NCBI GenBank assembly: GCA_964347035.1
Contig: CAYFXE010000018.1
Coordinates: 1 to 63,553 of the forward strand
Direction: 5' to 3'
Length of the DNA stretch: 63,553 nucleotides
Origin: CAYFXE01 sp964347035
GTDB taxonomy: Bacteria > Acidobacteriota > Aminicenantia > Aminicenantales > Aminicenantaceae
Positions 23,736-31,219 of the stretch are shown here, one piece after another. Numbering within the stretch: position 1 is the stretch's first letter; each line of letters begins with the position of its first letter. Made by a program: the position numbers and the translations under genes. Under the pieces are notes generated by a model. It did not search any database, was not told where the DNA came from, and saw only the letters and a program-made list of their open reading frames with translations.

Positions 23736-24836
23736 ATGAAAATCACACTCAGCGTTTTAAAAGCAGACATCGGCAGCATCGGAGGCCACATCACTCCCAG
23801 TCAGGCTCTTGTGAATGAGGTCAGAAATTTCATCCAAGAAAACGGCAAGGATTTAATAATCGATTTTAACCTCAGTCACACGGGCGATGATATTGCCATC
23901 CTATGTACTCATGAACGGGGTGTATCGGATGAAAAAATTCATAAAATGGCTTGGGATGCCTTTATCGCTGGGACCGCAGTCGCCAAAAAACAGGGTCTGT
24001 ACGGAGCAGGACAAGATCTCTTGAAGGATGCCTTCAGCGGAAACATCAAAGGCATGGGGCCAGCCGTAGCAGAAATAGAGTTCGAAGAACGACCTAACGA
24101 GCCCTTCATCTTTTTTGCCGCCGACAAGACGGACCCAGGAGCTTACAATCTTCCTTTCTACCTGGCTTTTTCAGATCCTATGTACTGCGCTGGGCTCATT
24201 TTGAGTCCGAAGATGAGCGACGGCTTCACCTTCCAGATCATCGATGTTGAACACACAGAAAAGGACAAGGTCATCCAGCTCAATGCTCCTGATGAGCTGT
24301 ACGATATCGCCGCTCTCCTCAGAGACAATGAACGGTATGTTATCGAGAGCATCTATTCCCGGAATACCGGAAACCAATCAGTGTCCATTTCGACGACCCG
24401 TCTGCACAATATCGCTGGAAAATACACCGGCAAAGATGATCCAGTGGCTCTGGTACGCGTCCAGGGTGAATTCCCGGCTACCGGAGAGATCCTCGCTCCC
24501 TTCCAGATCGGTCATTATGTGGCGGGCTTCATGAGAGGAAGCCATAACGGTCCGTTGATGCCCTGCAAGCTGAATTCAACCATCTCCTTTTTCGACGGCC
24601 CACCGGTTGTCACTGCGGCCGCTTTCTGTGTTAACGACGGAAAATTGACCGAGCCGGCAGACTGTTTTGACCACCCTTACTGGGATCATATCCGGGCCCA
24701 GATTTCGGAGAAGGCGACAGGGATCAGACGCCAAGGATTCTCTGGAGCTGCGATGCTTCCCTACAGTGAACTCGAATACGGAGGCATCGTCGAAAAACTG
24801 GAGAATCTCGAGAAGAAATTCAAGCTCAGAGACTAG
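23736..24836 (+). CDS. Bifunctional fructose-1,6-bisphosphate aldolase/phosphatase (FBPA/P, FBPase class V)
   Basis: Single enzyme that condenses triose phosphates to fructose-1,6-bisphosphate and dephosphorylates it to fructose-6-phosphate, making gluconeogenesis unidirectional. Family motifs run along the whole protein: LKADIGSIGGH (metal Asp and His), LSHTGDDIAIL, KDAFSGNIKGMGPAVAE, AADKTDPGAYNLPFYLAF, DPVALVRVQGEFPATGEILA, and MRGSHNGPLMP. Length of 366 matches the archaeal enzymes (about 365-400). It has a GGGAGG RBS and its own promoter. The enzyme is typical of archaea and some deep or thermophilic bacteria, so it hints at a lineage with gluconeogenic or anaerobic lifestyle. Catalytic Lys/Tyr positions were not individually assigned. 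Confidence 0.92.
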   Translation: MKITLSVLKADIGSIGGHITPSQALVNEVRNFIQENGKDLIIDFNLSHTGDDIAILCTHERGVSDEKIHKMAWDAFIAGTAVAKKQGLYGAGQDLLKDAFSGNIKGMGPAVAEIEFEERPNEPFIFFAADKTDPGAYNLPFYLAFSDPMYCAGLILSPKMSDGFTFQIIDVEHTEKDKVIQLNAPDELYDIAALLRDNERYVIESIYSRNTGNQSVSISTTRLHNIAGKYTGKDDPVALVRVQGEFPATGEILAPFQIGHYVAGFMRGSHNGPLMPCKLNSTISFFDGPPVVTAAAFCVNDGKLTEPADCFDHPYWDHIRAQISEKATGIRRQGFSGAAMLPYSELEYGGIVEKLENLEKKFKLRD

Positions 24837-24901
24837 AAAAACAGATAGCTCATCCCTCCAATTTTTTTTCAAAAAAAGCGATAAAGATCTTCTCAAAAAA
24901 G

Positions 24902-25330
24902 ATGACAAAATACAAGAATCCCGTTCCTACCGTAGACATCATCATCGAGATTGAAATAGAGGATGGTCGTGATGGTGTCGTTCTCATCGAAAGGAAAAAT
25001 CCTCCGTATGGATGGGCTCTTCCCGGAGGATTTGTCGACTAAGGAGAATCCCTCGAGAAAGCAGCGCTCCGGGAAGCTAAAGAAGAAACATCGCTCGATA
25101 TCGAGCTCCTTCATCAACTCCACACGTACTCCAACCCAGAGAGGGATCCGCGTCAGCACACCATCTCGACAGTTTATATCGCCAGAGCCTCTGGACAACC
25201 AAAGGCTCGAGATGATGCCAAGAATATCGGCGTGTTCGTCGAGGAAGATATCCGTTTTCCCCTTGCCTTCGACCACAAAAAAATCTTGAAGGACTACTTT
25301 AATTACAAAAAAGGGGGACACAAACCTTAA
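24902..25330 (+). pseudogene. Nudix hydrolase gene interrupted by an in-frame TAA in the Nudix box
   Basis: From ATG 24902 the frame reads MTKYKNPVPTVDIIIEIE, then RKNPPYGWALPGGFVD, TAA (25040-25042), then GESLEKAALREAKEET, and continues cleanly to TAA at 25328-25330. Without the stop this is a normal 141-residue Nudix hydrolase, with the box G-x5-E-x7-REUxEExxU. The stop sits where relatives have Tyr (VDYGE) or a similar residue, so one base change from TAC or TAT explains it. The codons after the stop remain intact, which suggests a recent mutation, a sequencing or assembly error, or readthrough. Other genes here end in ordinary TAA, so recoding is unlikely. No good RBS before 24902. Confidence 0.8.
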
Positions 25331-25365
25331 TCAAGTGTTGTTTTCCCTTATGAAAGGAGGTAAAA

Positions 25366-25665
25366 ATGGGTGGAGGTTCTTACCACGAACCCATGGACAA
25401 ACTCTCCAAGAAGTCACTAGAATTACATCGAGCTTTGAATTCTCTTATCGAGGAATTGGAGGCCGTCAACTGGTACCAGCAGCGCGTCGACGCCACCGAG
25501 GATGAAGAGCTGCGGGACGTTCTAGCCCATAATAGAGATGAAGAAAAAGAACATGCCGCTATGATTCTGGAATGGATAAGACGGAGCGACCCGGCCATGG
25601 CCGAAGAATTAAAAACATACCTCTTCCAAGAAGGAAAAATCACAGAGATCGAAGAAAAAAATTAG
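25366..25665 (+). CDS. Encapsulin-associated type ferritin-like protein (EncFtn)
   Basis: A 99-residue iron-oxidising helical-hairpin protein. RALNSLIEELEAVNWYQQRV and LAHNRDEEKEHAAMILEWIR match EncFtn of Rhodospirillum rubrum as I recall it; the ferroxidase Glu-Glu-His residues correspond to E30, E60 and H63, and the entry-site E32 and W36/Y37 are kept. Such proteins form ring decamers that oxidise Fe(II), normally inside an encapsulin shell. Here the C-terminus (LFQEGKITEIEEKN) ends without an obvious encapsulin-targeting peptide, and no encapsulin gene is in the window. Strong AAAGGAGG RBS. Lies between the broken Nudix gene and a DUF2007 gene. Confidence 0.88.
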   Translation: MGGGSYHEPMDKLSKKSLELHRALNSLIEELEAVNWYQQRVDATEDEELRDVLAHNRDEEKEHAAMILEWIRRSDPAMAEELKTYLFQEGKITEIEEKN

Positions 25666-25702
25666 TCTTAAGTCCGGATAATAAGAGGAAAAAAGGAAAA
25701 TC

Positions 25703-25954
25703 GTGGAAAAGGATAAAAAGGGCGAAGATCAAGATCTTCGACTTAAAGAGGTCTGCAAGGTCTGGGGACCCGCAGAGGCCGAAGTGATCAAGAGCTTTCT
25801 CCAGAGCCACGGCATCTCTTGTCTTTTCAGAGGGCAGGTGGTCCAGTCGGTGCATCCCTTCTCTGCGGATGGTCTCGGGGAAATAAAAATCCTTGTCTCT
25901 GAGAAGGACTTTGCCCTCGCTAAGAAGCTCCTCGCCGAAAAAAAGACTCCATAA
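25703..25954 (+). CDS. DUF2007-like putative signal-transducing protein
   Basis: 83 residues with a GTG start (AAGGA upstream). The core KVWGPAEAEVIKSFLQSHGI followed by SCLFRG, then LGEIKILVSEKDFALAKKLL, matches the small ferredoxin-like DUF2007 domain, sometimes called a signal-transducing protein related to PII folds; no activity is established. The gene follows EncFtn by 37 bases and is probably in the same transcript. Confidence 0.7.
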   Translation: MEKDKKGEDQDLRLKEVCKVWGPAEAEVIKSFLQSHGISCLFRGQVVQSVHPFSADGLGEIKILVSEKDFALAKKLLAEKKTP

Positions 25955-26268
25955 ACAGGGAACATCCTCTTTTTTTCCATCCCCCTCTTTTATCCTAATT
26001 AAGCCCAAAAAACTCCTGGAGGGCCTTCTCGCCCTTCATGAACATGATCACCATCCTTCACTATCAATAAATCTATCTCGCCGATTAGGAATCCATTCCT
26101 CATGGGTAAAAAACAAATCTGGTCAAAATTCAAAAAAACATCCCGTTTATTAACCGCCTCGCAGTCCTCAACCTCGGCTGTCCCATAGTCTAAATATAGT
26201 AGTGATATGTAGTCATCTACTATATATAGAAAATAAAATAGATAAATTGTTTTTTTTATATTTTTTTC
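25955..26268. other. Intergenic region upstream of the dcw promoter
   Basis: No convincing gene. A minus-strand frame (25999-26292, 97 codons) begins inside the mraZ promoter, has no RBS, and its first third is low-complexity. Its last part (MRNGFLIGEIDLLIVKDGDH then VHEGREGPPGVFWA) looks somewhat protein-like, so it could be a gene remnant. The right half is very AT-rich, with TA-rich palindromic stretches near 26200-26230, as expected before a strong promoter. Confidence 0.4.
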
Positions 26269-26297
26269 TTGACATTGAATTTTTTTCCTCATATATT
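26269..26297 (+). promoter_or_regulatory. Near-consensus sigma-70 promoter of the dcw operon
   Basis: TTGACA (26269-26274), a 17-base spacer, and TATATT (26292-26297). Predicted transcription start at about 26304, a few bases before the first MraZ box and 35 bases before the mraZ ATG. The upstream A/T tract could act as an UP element. Confidence 0.8.
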
Positions 26298-26307
26298 TTA
26301 GAAAAAA

Positions 26308-26331
26308 TGGGATGAAATGGGATAAAATGGG
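26308..26331 (+). promoter_or_regulatory. MraZ operator: three TGGG boxes with 10-base period
   Basis: TGGG occurs at 26308, 26318 and 26328, each separated by six bases. In E. coli MraZ is known to bind TGGGN repeats spaced by 5 bases in front of its own operon; this is the same layout. The boxes overlap the start of transcription, so MraZ binding should repress the operon. The boxes also rule out the upstream ATG at 26312 as the real start. Confidence 0.85.
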
Positions 26332-26338
26332 AAACTCA

Positions 26339-26794
26339 ATGTTAGGTAGTTACTCAGCTAAGTTTGATCGAAGCGGTCGGATCAAGATACCAGAGAAATT
26401 CCGGGCAGCCATCGAAGAGGAATACGGCCAAGACATGTTCATCACCTCTCTGACAGATGAATCTGTTCAAATCTATCCTCTTTCGGTCTGGCTTAAATTG
26501 ACTGAAATCACGACAGAGGGAGCCCTCCATCTTAAACCCACGGTACGAAAATTCATGCTCCGTGTCAACAGGAAGGGAAATAAATGCAGTATCGATTCAA
26601 AGGGTCGCGTCTTAATCTCCCAGACCTTAAGGGAGAAAGCAAAGCTCGAGGATGAGGTCGAGGTTATAGGCCTTTCCGATCATCTGGAGATCTGGAATAC
26701 AACCGTCCTCGATGAAAACATCGAACAGGGGCCATTGACCAATGAAGATTTTGAAAATATCGTTGATCTCCTTCCACCAGATAAAAAGAAATGA
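26339..26794 (+). CDS. mraZ: Transcriptional regulator MraZ
   Basis: DNA-binding regulator at the head of the dcw operon. Two AbrB-like SpoVT repeats: SAKFDRSGRIKIPEKFRAAI near the start, and CSIDSKGRVLISQTLREKA in the second half. I start at ATG 26339 (MLGSYSAKF); an ATG at 26312 lies within the operator. The stop overlaps the rsmH ATG by four bases (ATGA). About 151 residues, the usual size. The TGGG boxes just upstream indicate autoregulation. Confidence 0.95.
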   Translation: MLGSYSAKFDRSGRIKIPEKFRAAIEEEYGQDMFITSLTDESVQIYPLSVWLKLTEITTEGALHLKPTVRKFMLRVNRKGNKCSIDSKGRVLISQTLREKAKLEDEVEVIGLSDHLEIWNTTVLDENIEQGPLTNEDFENIVDLLPPDKKK

Positions 26795-27687
26795 ACGGAA
26801 ACAACCATATTCCTGTTCTTCTCGAGGAGGTCCTGGACTATCTGGCTATCCAGAGAGAAGGCATATATATTGATTGTACTCTTGGAGTAGGGGGGCATTC
26901 CTTTCAAATCATCAAAAGAAACCCGAAAGCTCGACTCATCGGTTTCGATATCGACGAACGTTCACTCCTGAGGGCCAAAAAAAAACTCGAACCGTTCTCA
27001 AATCGGATTACCCTCTATCATTCAGATTTCAGGTATCTGCCCGATCTCAACATCGATTTCGTCCATGTGAGAGGAATTCTCATGGATTTGGGGCTCTCTT
27101 CCTTTCAGCTCGATTCCCCTGAAAGAGGGTTCAGTTTTAATCAAGAGGGTCCGCTTGACATGAGAATGGACCACCGAAACAAAATCACAGCTTTTAAGAT
27201 TATCCATAAATACTCAGAGCATAAACTCGCTCAAATATTCCAGGAATACGGTGAATTCAGACAGGCCAGAAGATTGGCTCGGGAAATCGTTTCCCGTAGA
27301 AAAATTCAGAAGATCGAAACGACGACTGAGCTCCGCCAGAAAATCGAAGAGATCTGTCGGTGGAGACCCCAAAAGGGAAAGATTCATCCTGCTGCCAAGG
27401 TCTTTCAAGCCCTCCGGATCGAAGTCAACCAAGAATTAAAGGATCTCTCCCATTTCATAGAGAAAACTGTTCACATCCTTCCCCCAGGGGCGCGCATCAT
27501 CGCCATTTCTTTCCACTCTTTGGAAGACAGAATCATCAAACGTTCCTTTGCTTCTTTGTCCTCTCCAGAGCAGGCTCATCCGTATTTAAAAATTCTAACG
27601 AAAAAACCCCTTGTCCCCACCGAGGAAGAAATAGCCACGAACTTTCGAGCCAGGTCAGCCAAATTAAGAGCCGCCGAGAGAATATAA
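26791..27687 (+). CDS. rsmH: 16S rRNA (cytosine1402-N4)-methyltransferase RsmH
   Basis: SAM-dependent methyltransferase (formerly MraW) acting on C1402 of 16S rRNA. Motifs: HIPVLLEEVLDYL, DCTLGVGGHSFQI (SAM site), GFDIDERSL, ILMDLGLSSFQLDSPERGFS, HPAAKVFQALRIEVNQEL and SFHSLEDRIIK. 298 residues. Overlaps mraZ by four bases and is followed directly by ftsL, the standard order. Confidence 0.97.
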   Translation: MNGNNHIPVLLEEVLDYLAIQREGIYIDCTLGVGGHSFQIIKRNPKARLIGFDIDERSLLRAKKKLEPFSNRITLYHSDFRYLPDLNIDFVHVRGILMDLGLSSFQLDSPERGFSFNQEGPLDMRMDHRNKITAFKIIHKYSEHKLAQIFQEYGEFRQARRLAREIVSRRKIQKIETTTELRQKIEEICRWRPQKGKIHPAAKVFQALRIEVNQELKDLSHFIEKTVHILPPGARIIAISFHSLEDRIIKRSFASLSSPEQAHPYLKILTKKPLVPTEEEIATNFRARSAKLRAAERI

Positions 27688-27987
27688 ATGGTCAGAAAAA
27701 AGGTCAGAAAAAGAGACATTCTCATCGGGGCGGCCTGGACACTCATCGTCATCGTCATCCTCACCTTCTATATCTGGAGTCAAATTGAATCCATCAGGTT
27801 GGGATACAAGACAGGAAATTTAGAGGCGGATCTTGAGAACCTGAAGAAAGATGTCGAGAAACTGGAGGCAGAAAAATCATCCCTTCTTGCTTTGGAAAAA
27901 GTGGAGAACATCGCCAAAGAAAAATTAAAGCTCCAAAATACCAAATCGGAACAGATCATCTACAACGATGAAAATCCTATACCTTAG
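27688..27987 (+). CDS. ftsL: Cell division protein FtsL
   Basis: 99-residue bitopic protein: basic N-terminus, one helix (GAAWTLIVIVILTFYIWSQI), then a periplasmic coiled coil (LEADLENLKKDVEKLEAEKS) and a short LENIAKEKLKL-type end. FtsL bridges FtsB/FtsQ and FtsWI in the divisome. Sequence conservation is low in this family, so the call rests on size, topology and its position directly after rsmH and before ftsI. Confidence 0.85.
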   Translation: MVRKKVRKRDILIGAAWTLIVIVILTFYIWSQIESIRLGYKTGNLEADLENLKKDVEKLEAEKSSLLALEKVENIAKEKLKLQNTKSEQIIYNDENPIP

Positions 27988-27998
27988 ATTATGTACTC

Positions 27999-29741
27999 AT
28001 GAGCAGGTTGTTTCAGAAGAAAGTCAAGAAAAGAACGCTCATCCTTGCCTCATTCTCTTTCCTCTGGCTTTTGGTGGTGATCTTACGGCTCGTCCAGCTT
28101 CAGGTTATCGATCATTTAAGCTCGAGAAAGGATGTCATCGAGCAGAATCGTTTAATCAACATCATCACTCCTAAGCGTGGAACGATTTACGATCGCCAGG
28201 GAAATATTCTCGCCCGAAGCATACCGAGTTTATCCTTTTATTACGCTCCTGGTAGAGACGAACTATTGGAAGAGCAGTTTCGCAAGATCGAAAAACTCAA
28301 AAAGGTATTGAATTTATCCTCAAAAGACCACCTGGCTATCAAGGAGCGGATTAAAAACAACACGTCTTTCATCTGGATAAAGAGGAAAATTACTCCTGAA
28401 AGAGCTCGAAAGGTGAAGGACTTACAGCTCGGCGGGATCAATTTTTTAGAGGAGAATAAGAGATTCTATCCTCATGGAAGATTGGCTTCCTTCATCTTGG
28501 GCAGAGTCAACATAGATGAGGCCGGTCAAAGCGGCATCGAGCTCAAATATGACTCCCTCCTGTCTGGAAAACAAGGAAAGCGTCTCATCCTGAGAGATGC
28601 CAAACAAAGAGAATATCATTTTGAGACCCTAGAGGAAGCGGAGCCCGGAATCGACTTAATCCTCACGATCGATGAAACCATACAGTATATTGCTGAGCGA
28701 GAGCTACAGAGGATCGTCGAGGAAAAAGAGGCTCGATGGGGATCAGTCATCATCTCGGATCCGGCAACAGGAGAAATATTGGCGATCGCCAACTATCCAT
28801 CCTTTGACCTCAACCATCTTCCCTCCAATCCTCAAAAGCTGGACAGAATTCCAGCGATTCATTACATGTTCGACCCTGGCTCGACATTCAAAATCATAAC
28901 GTTCGCGGCAGCCATTGAGTCGAATTCCATCGGTTTTGATGAGGAGTTCGATTGCAGCCCAGGAGTGATTCCCATAGCTGGGAAGACATTCAGAGATCAT
29001 AAAAAACTTGGCATTCTCTCCTTTCCGGAGGTAATCATCCACTCATCAAACGTGGGGACGATTCAGATTGGCCAGCGCCTCGGTGGAAGAACTCTATATA
29101 ATACGATAAAAGCTTTCAGCTTCGGCCAGAGAACTGGCGTTGATCTCCCGGCTGAGGAGACAGGAATCTTCAGGCCCATAAAAAGCTGGTCTCGGCTTTC
29201 TCTCGCATCCCTCTCCATAGGGTATGAGATTTCCGTGACCCCCATTCAGATGCTCCAGGCCATGAACACCGTCGCTAATAGGGGAGTTTCTGTCACTCCA
29301 AGAATTCTCAAGAAAGTCTTAAACTCAGAGTTCGAGCAGGATCCTTCTCGCTCGCAGAGAGTTGTCTCTGAAGAAGCAGCTCAGAGCTTGTGCTTTTTTC
29401 TCGAAAAAGCCGTGGAGCACGGCACAGGGACCGCAGCACGAATAAACGGTTACAGGATCGTCGGAAAGACAGGCACTGCCCAAAAATTTGATCCCTTTAT
29501 CGGATCGTACACCTCCTCTGCCCACATCGCCTCTTTTGTGGGCTTTGTTCTCGCGGAACAACCTGTCTTCTCTATGATTGTAGTCATTGACGATCCTCAA
29601 GGTCCATATTACGGAGGTCAAGTGGCCGCTCCTCTTTTCCGGAATATCGCCTCTCAAGTCCTCCAATATCTCCGTATTTCACCCCAGGAATCTCCTCCTC
29701 GAACCATTATCGCTTCTAAACTGGGGAGGATCGTGGAGTAA
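27999..29741 (+). CDS. ftsI: Septal peptidoglycan transpeptidase FtsI (PBP3)
   Basis: Class B penicillin-binding protein that cross-links septal peptidoglycan. One N-terminal helix (ILASFSFLWLLVVILRLVQL), a pedestal domain with the RGTIYDRQGNILA motif, and the transpeptidase domain with active-site Ser in DPGSTFKI (SxxK, near residue 295), SSNVG (SxN) and KTGTAQ (KTG). 580 residues. The stop overlaps the ATG of murE (TAATG). Confidence 0.96.
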   Translation: MSRLFQKKVKKRTLILASFSFLWLLVVILRLVQLQVIDHLSSRKDVIEQNRLINIITPKRGTIYDRQGNILARSIPSLSFYYAPGRDELLEEQFRKIEKLKKVLNLSSKDHLAIKERIKNNTSFIWIKRKITPERARKVKDLQLGGINFLEENKRFYPHGRLASFILGRVNIDEAGQSGIELKYDSLLSGKQGKRLILRDAKQREYHFETLEEAEPGIDLILTIDETIQYIAERELQRIVEEKEARWGSVIISDPATGEILAIANYPSFDLNHLPSNPQKLDRIPAIHYMFDPGSTFKIITFAAAIESNSIGFDEEFDCSPGVIPIAGKTFRDHKKLGILSFPEVIIHSSNVGTIQIGQRLGGRTLYNTIKAFSFGQRTGVDLPAEETGIFRPIKSWSRLSLASLSIGYEISVTPIQMLQAMNTVANRGVSVTPRILKKVLNSEFEQDPSRSQRVVSEEAAQSLCFFLEKAVEHGTGTAARINGYRIVGKTGTAQKFDPFIGSYTSSAHIASFVGFVLAEQPVFSMIVVIDDPQGPYYGGQVAAPLFRNIASQVLQYLRISPQESPPRTIIASKLGRIVE

Positions 29742-31219
29742 TGAAACTCAAAGACATACTGGAAGGCGTTAACATTACCCAACTCGACGGAAATCAAGAT
29801 AAAGAGATTCAAGGCCTTTCCTACTCTTCAAAGACAACTCAGCCAGGATATCTGTTTGCCGCCTTAAAAGGAGAAAAAACGAATGGCATCCATTTCATCC
29901 ATGAAGCTCTCCAGAAAGGCGCCCTGGCCATCCTATCCGAAGAACCTAAACCTCAAGACTTCTCCGGCATCTGGATTCAGACATCTGATGCCCGGGAAGC
30001 CCTAGCTCTCTGTTCGGCCAATTTTTACTCTCACCCCTCCCGAAGGTTGAAAGTCATCGGTATCACCGGGACCAAGGGAAAAACGACACTCACTTACCTG
30101 TTAGAAGCTATTCTGAAAAAAGCCCGTTTTCTCCCCGGTGTCATCGGAACCATATCTTACAAACTGCCGAACGAAGAAATCTCCGCCGAAAGAACGACCC
30201 CAGAAGCTCCGGATCTCCAGAAGATGATGAGTGAAATGGTCTCGCGTGGAGCGACACATTGCTTGATCGAGGTTTCCTCTCATGCCTTAGAGCTTAAAAG
30301 GGTGAATGGCATCGAATTCGACGTTGTGGTGTTCACAAACTTGAGCGGCGAACATCTCGATTACCACCGCTCGATGGAAAACTATTTCGAAGCCAAAAAA
30401 AAGCTTTTCTTCCTGGATCAGAATAGGGAGAGGATAGCTGTCATGAACTCCGACGATCCATGGGGAAAAAGGCTCATCCCAGAAGTCCCTCTAGAGGCCA
30501 TCACTTACGGACTCGATCCACCAGCCATCATCCGAGGCGATTTTTATAAACTGAGAGAAGAGGGAGTGGACCTCGTGGTCAAATTCCCTGCGGGTACACT
30601 CCCTCTCACCTCCCAGCTCCCCGGTAAACATAATATTTACAACATACTGGCGGCTGTCGCCGTATCCCTGACTCTGAATATTCCCTATCTGGCAATCAAA
30701 GAAGGCATCGCCTCGCTCCATGGTGTTCCGGGAAGATTCGAGAAGATAAAAAATTCCTTCGGACTTCATATCTTTGTCGACTATGCCCACACTGATGATG
30801 CCTTGAGAAACCTGCTGGAAACTGTCCGTGAGCAGAATCCAAATCGAATCCTCCTGGTCTTCGGCGCTGGCGGAGATCGGGATAAAACAAAGAGAGCCAG
30901 GATGGGCAGAATCGCGGATATGCTGGCCGACTGGACGATTCTCACCTCGGATAATCCACGTTCCGAGGATCCCCTGGCCATCATCTCTGAGATAGAAACA
31001 GGATTCGAGAACACAGGAGAAAAAAAATACGAGATCGAACCAGACCGGCGAAAAGCCATCCGAAAAGCGCTTCTCATCGGGAAGGAAGGCGACTATATCC
31101 TCGTGGCCGGGAAAGGACACGAAGATTATCAAATCATCGGCGATAAGATTTTGCCCTTCAAAGATGCCGAAGTGATTAGAGATATCCTCCAAGAAATGGA
31201 GAATAGAAGAAGTGGTTGA
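29741..31219 (+). CDS. murE: UDP-MurNAc-L-Ala-D-Glu:meso-diaminopimelate ligase MurE
   Basis: Adds the third amino acid of the stem peptide. ATP-binding GITGTKGKTTLTYLLEAIL, the carbamylated-Lys region, and SDNPRSEDP. The DNPR motif selects meso-DAP over lysine, so the organism should have DAP-type peptidoglycan. Ends in KGHEDYQ as usual. 492 residues, overlapping both neighbours, which indicates tight translational coupling. Confidence 0.97.
   Translation: MKLKDILEGVNITQLDGNQDKEIQGLSYSSKTTQPGYLFAALKGEKTNGIHFIHEALQKGALAILSEEPKPQDFSGIWIQTSDAREALALCSANFYSHPSRRLKVIGITGTKGKTTLTYLLEAILKKARFLPGVIGTISYKLPNEEISAERTTPEAPDLQKMMSEMVSRGATHCLIEVSSHALELKRVNGIEFDVVVFTNLSGEHLDYHRSMENYFEAKKKLFFLDQNRERIAVMNSDDPWGKRLIPEVPLEAITYGLDPPAIIRGDFYKLREEGVDLVVKFPAGTLPLTSQLPGKHNIYNILAAVAVSLTLNIPYLAIKEGIASLHGVPGRFEKIKNSFGLHIFVDYAHTDDALRNLLETVREQNPNRILLVFGAGGDRDKTKRARMGRIADMLADWTILTSDNPRSEDPLAIISEIETGFENTGEKKYEIEPDRRKAIRKALLIGKEGDYILVAGKGHEDYQIIGDKILPFKDAEVIRDILQEMENRRSG

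Noticed and set aside
25040..25042. General TAA recoding (for example to Tyr) as explanation of the Nudix stop
   Set aside because: Many genes in the window end with TAA at the expected length, so TAA works as stop here.
24893..25321. Long minus-strand frame across the Nudix region
   Set aside because: A mirror of the Nudix gene; the plus-strand Nudix box is unmistakable.
25999..26292. Minus-strand frame of 97 codons upstream of mraZ
   Set aside because: It starts inside the dcw promoter, lacks an RBS and begins with low-complexity residues. Mentioned only in the intergenic entry.
26312..26338. Upstream ATG as mraZ start
   Set aside because: It lies among the TGGG operator boxes with no RBS; the family begins at MLGSYSAKF.
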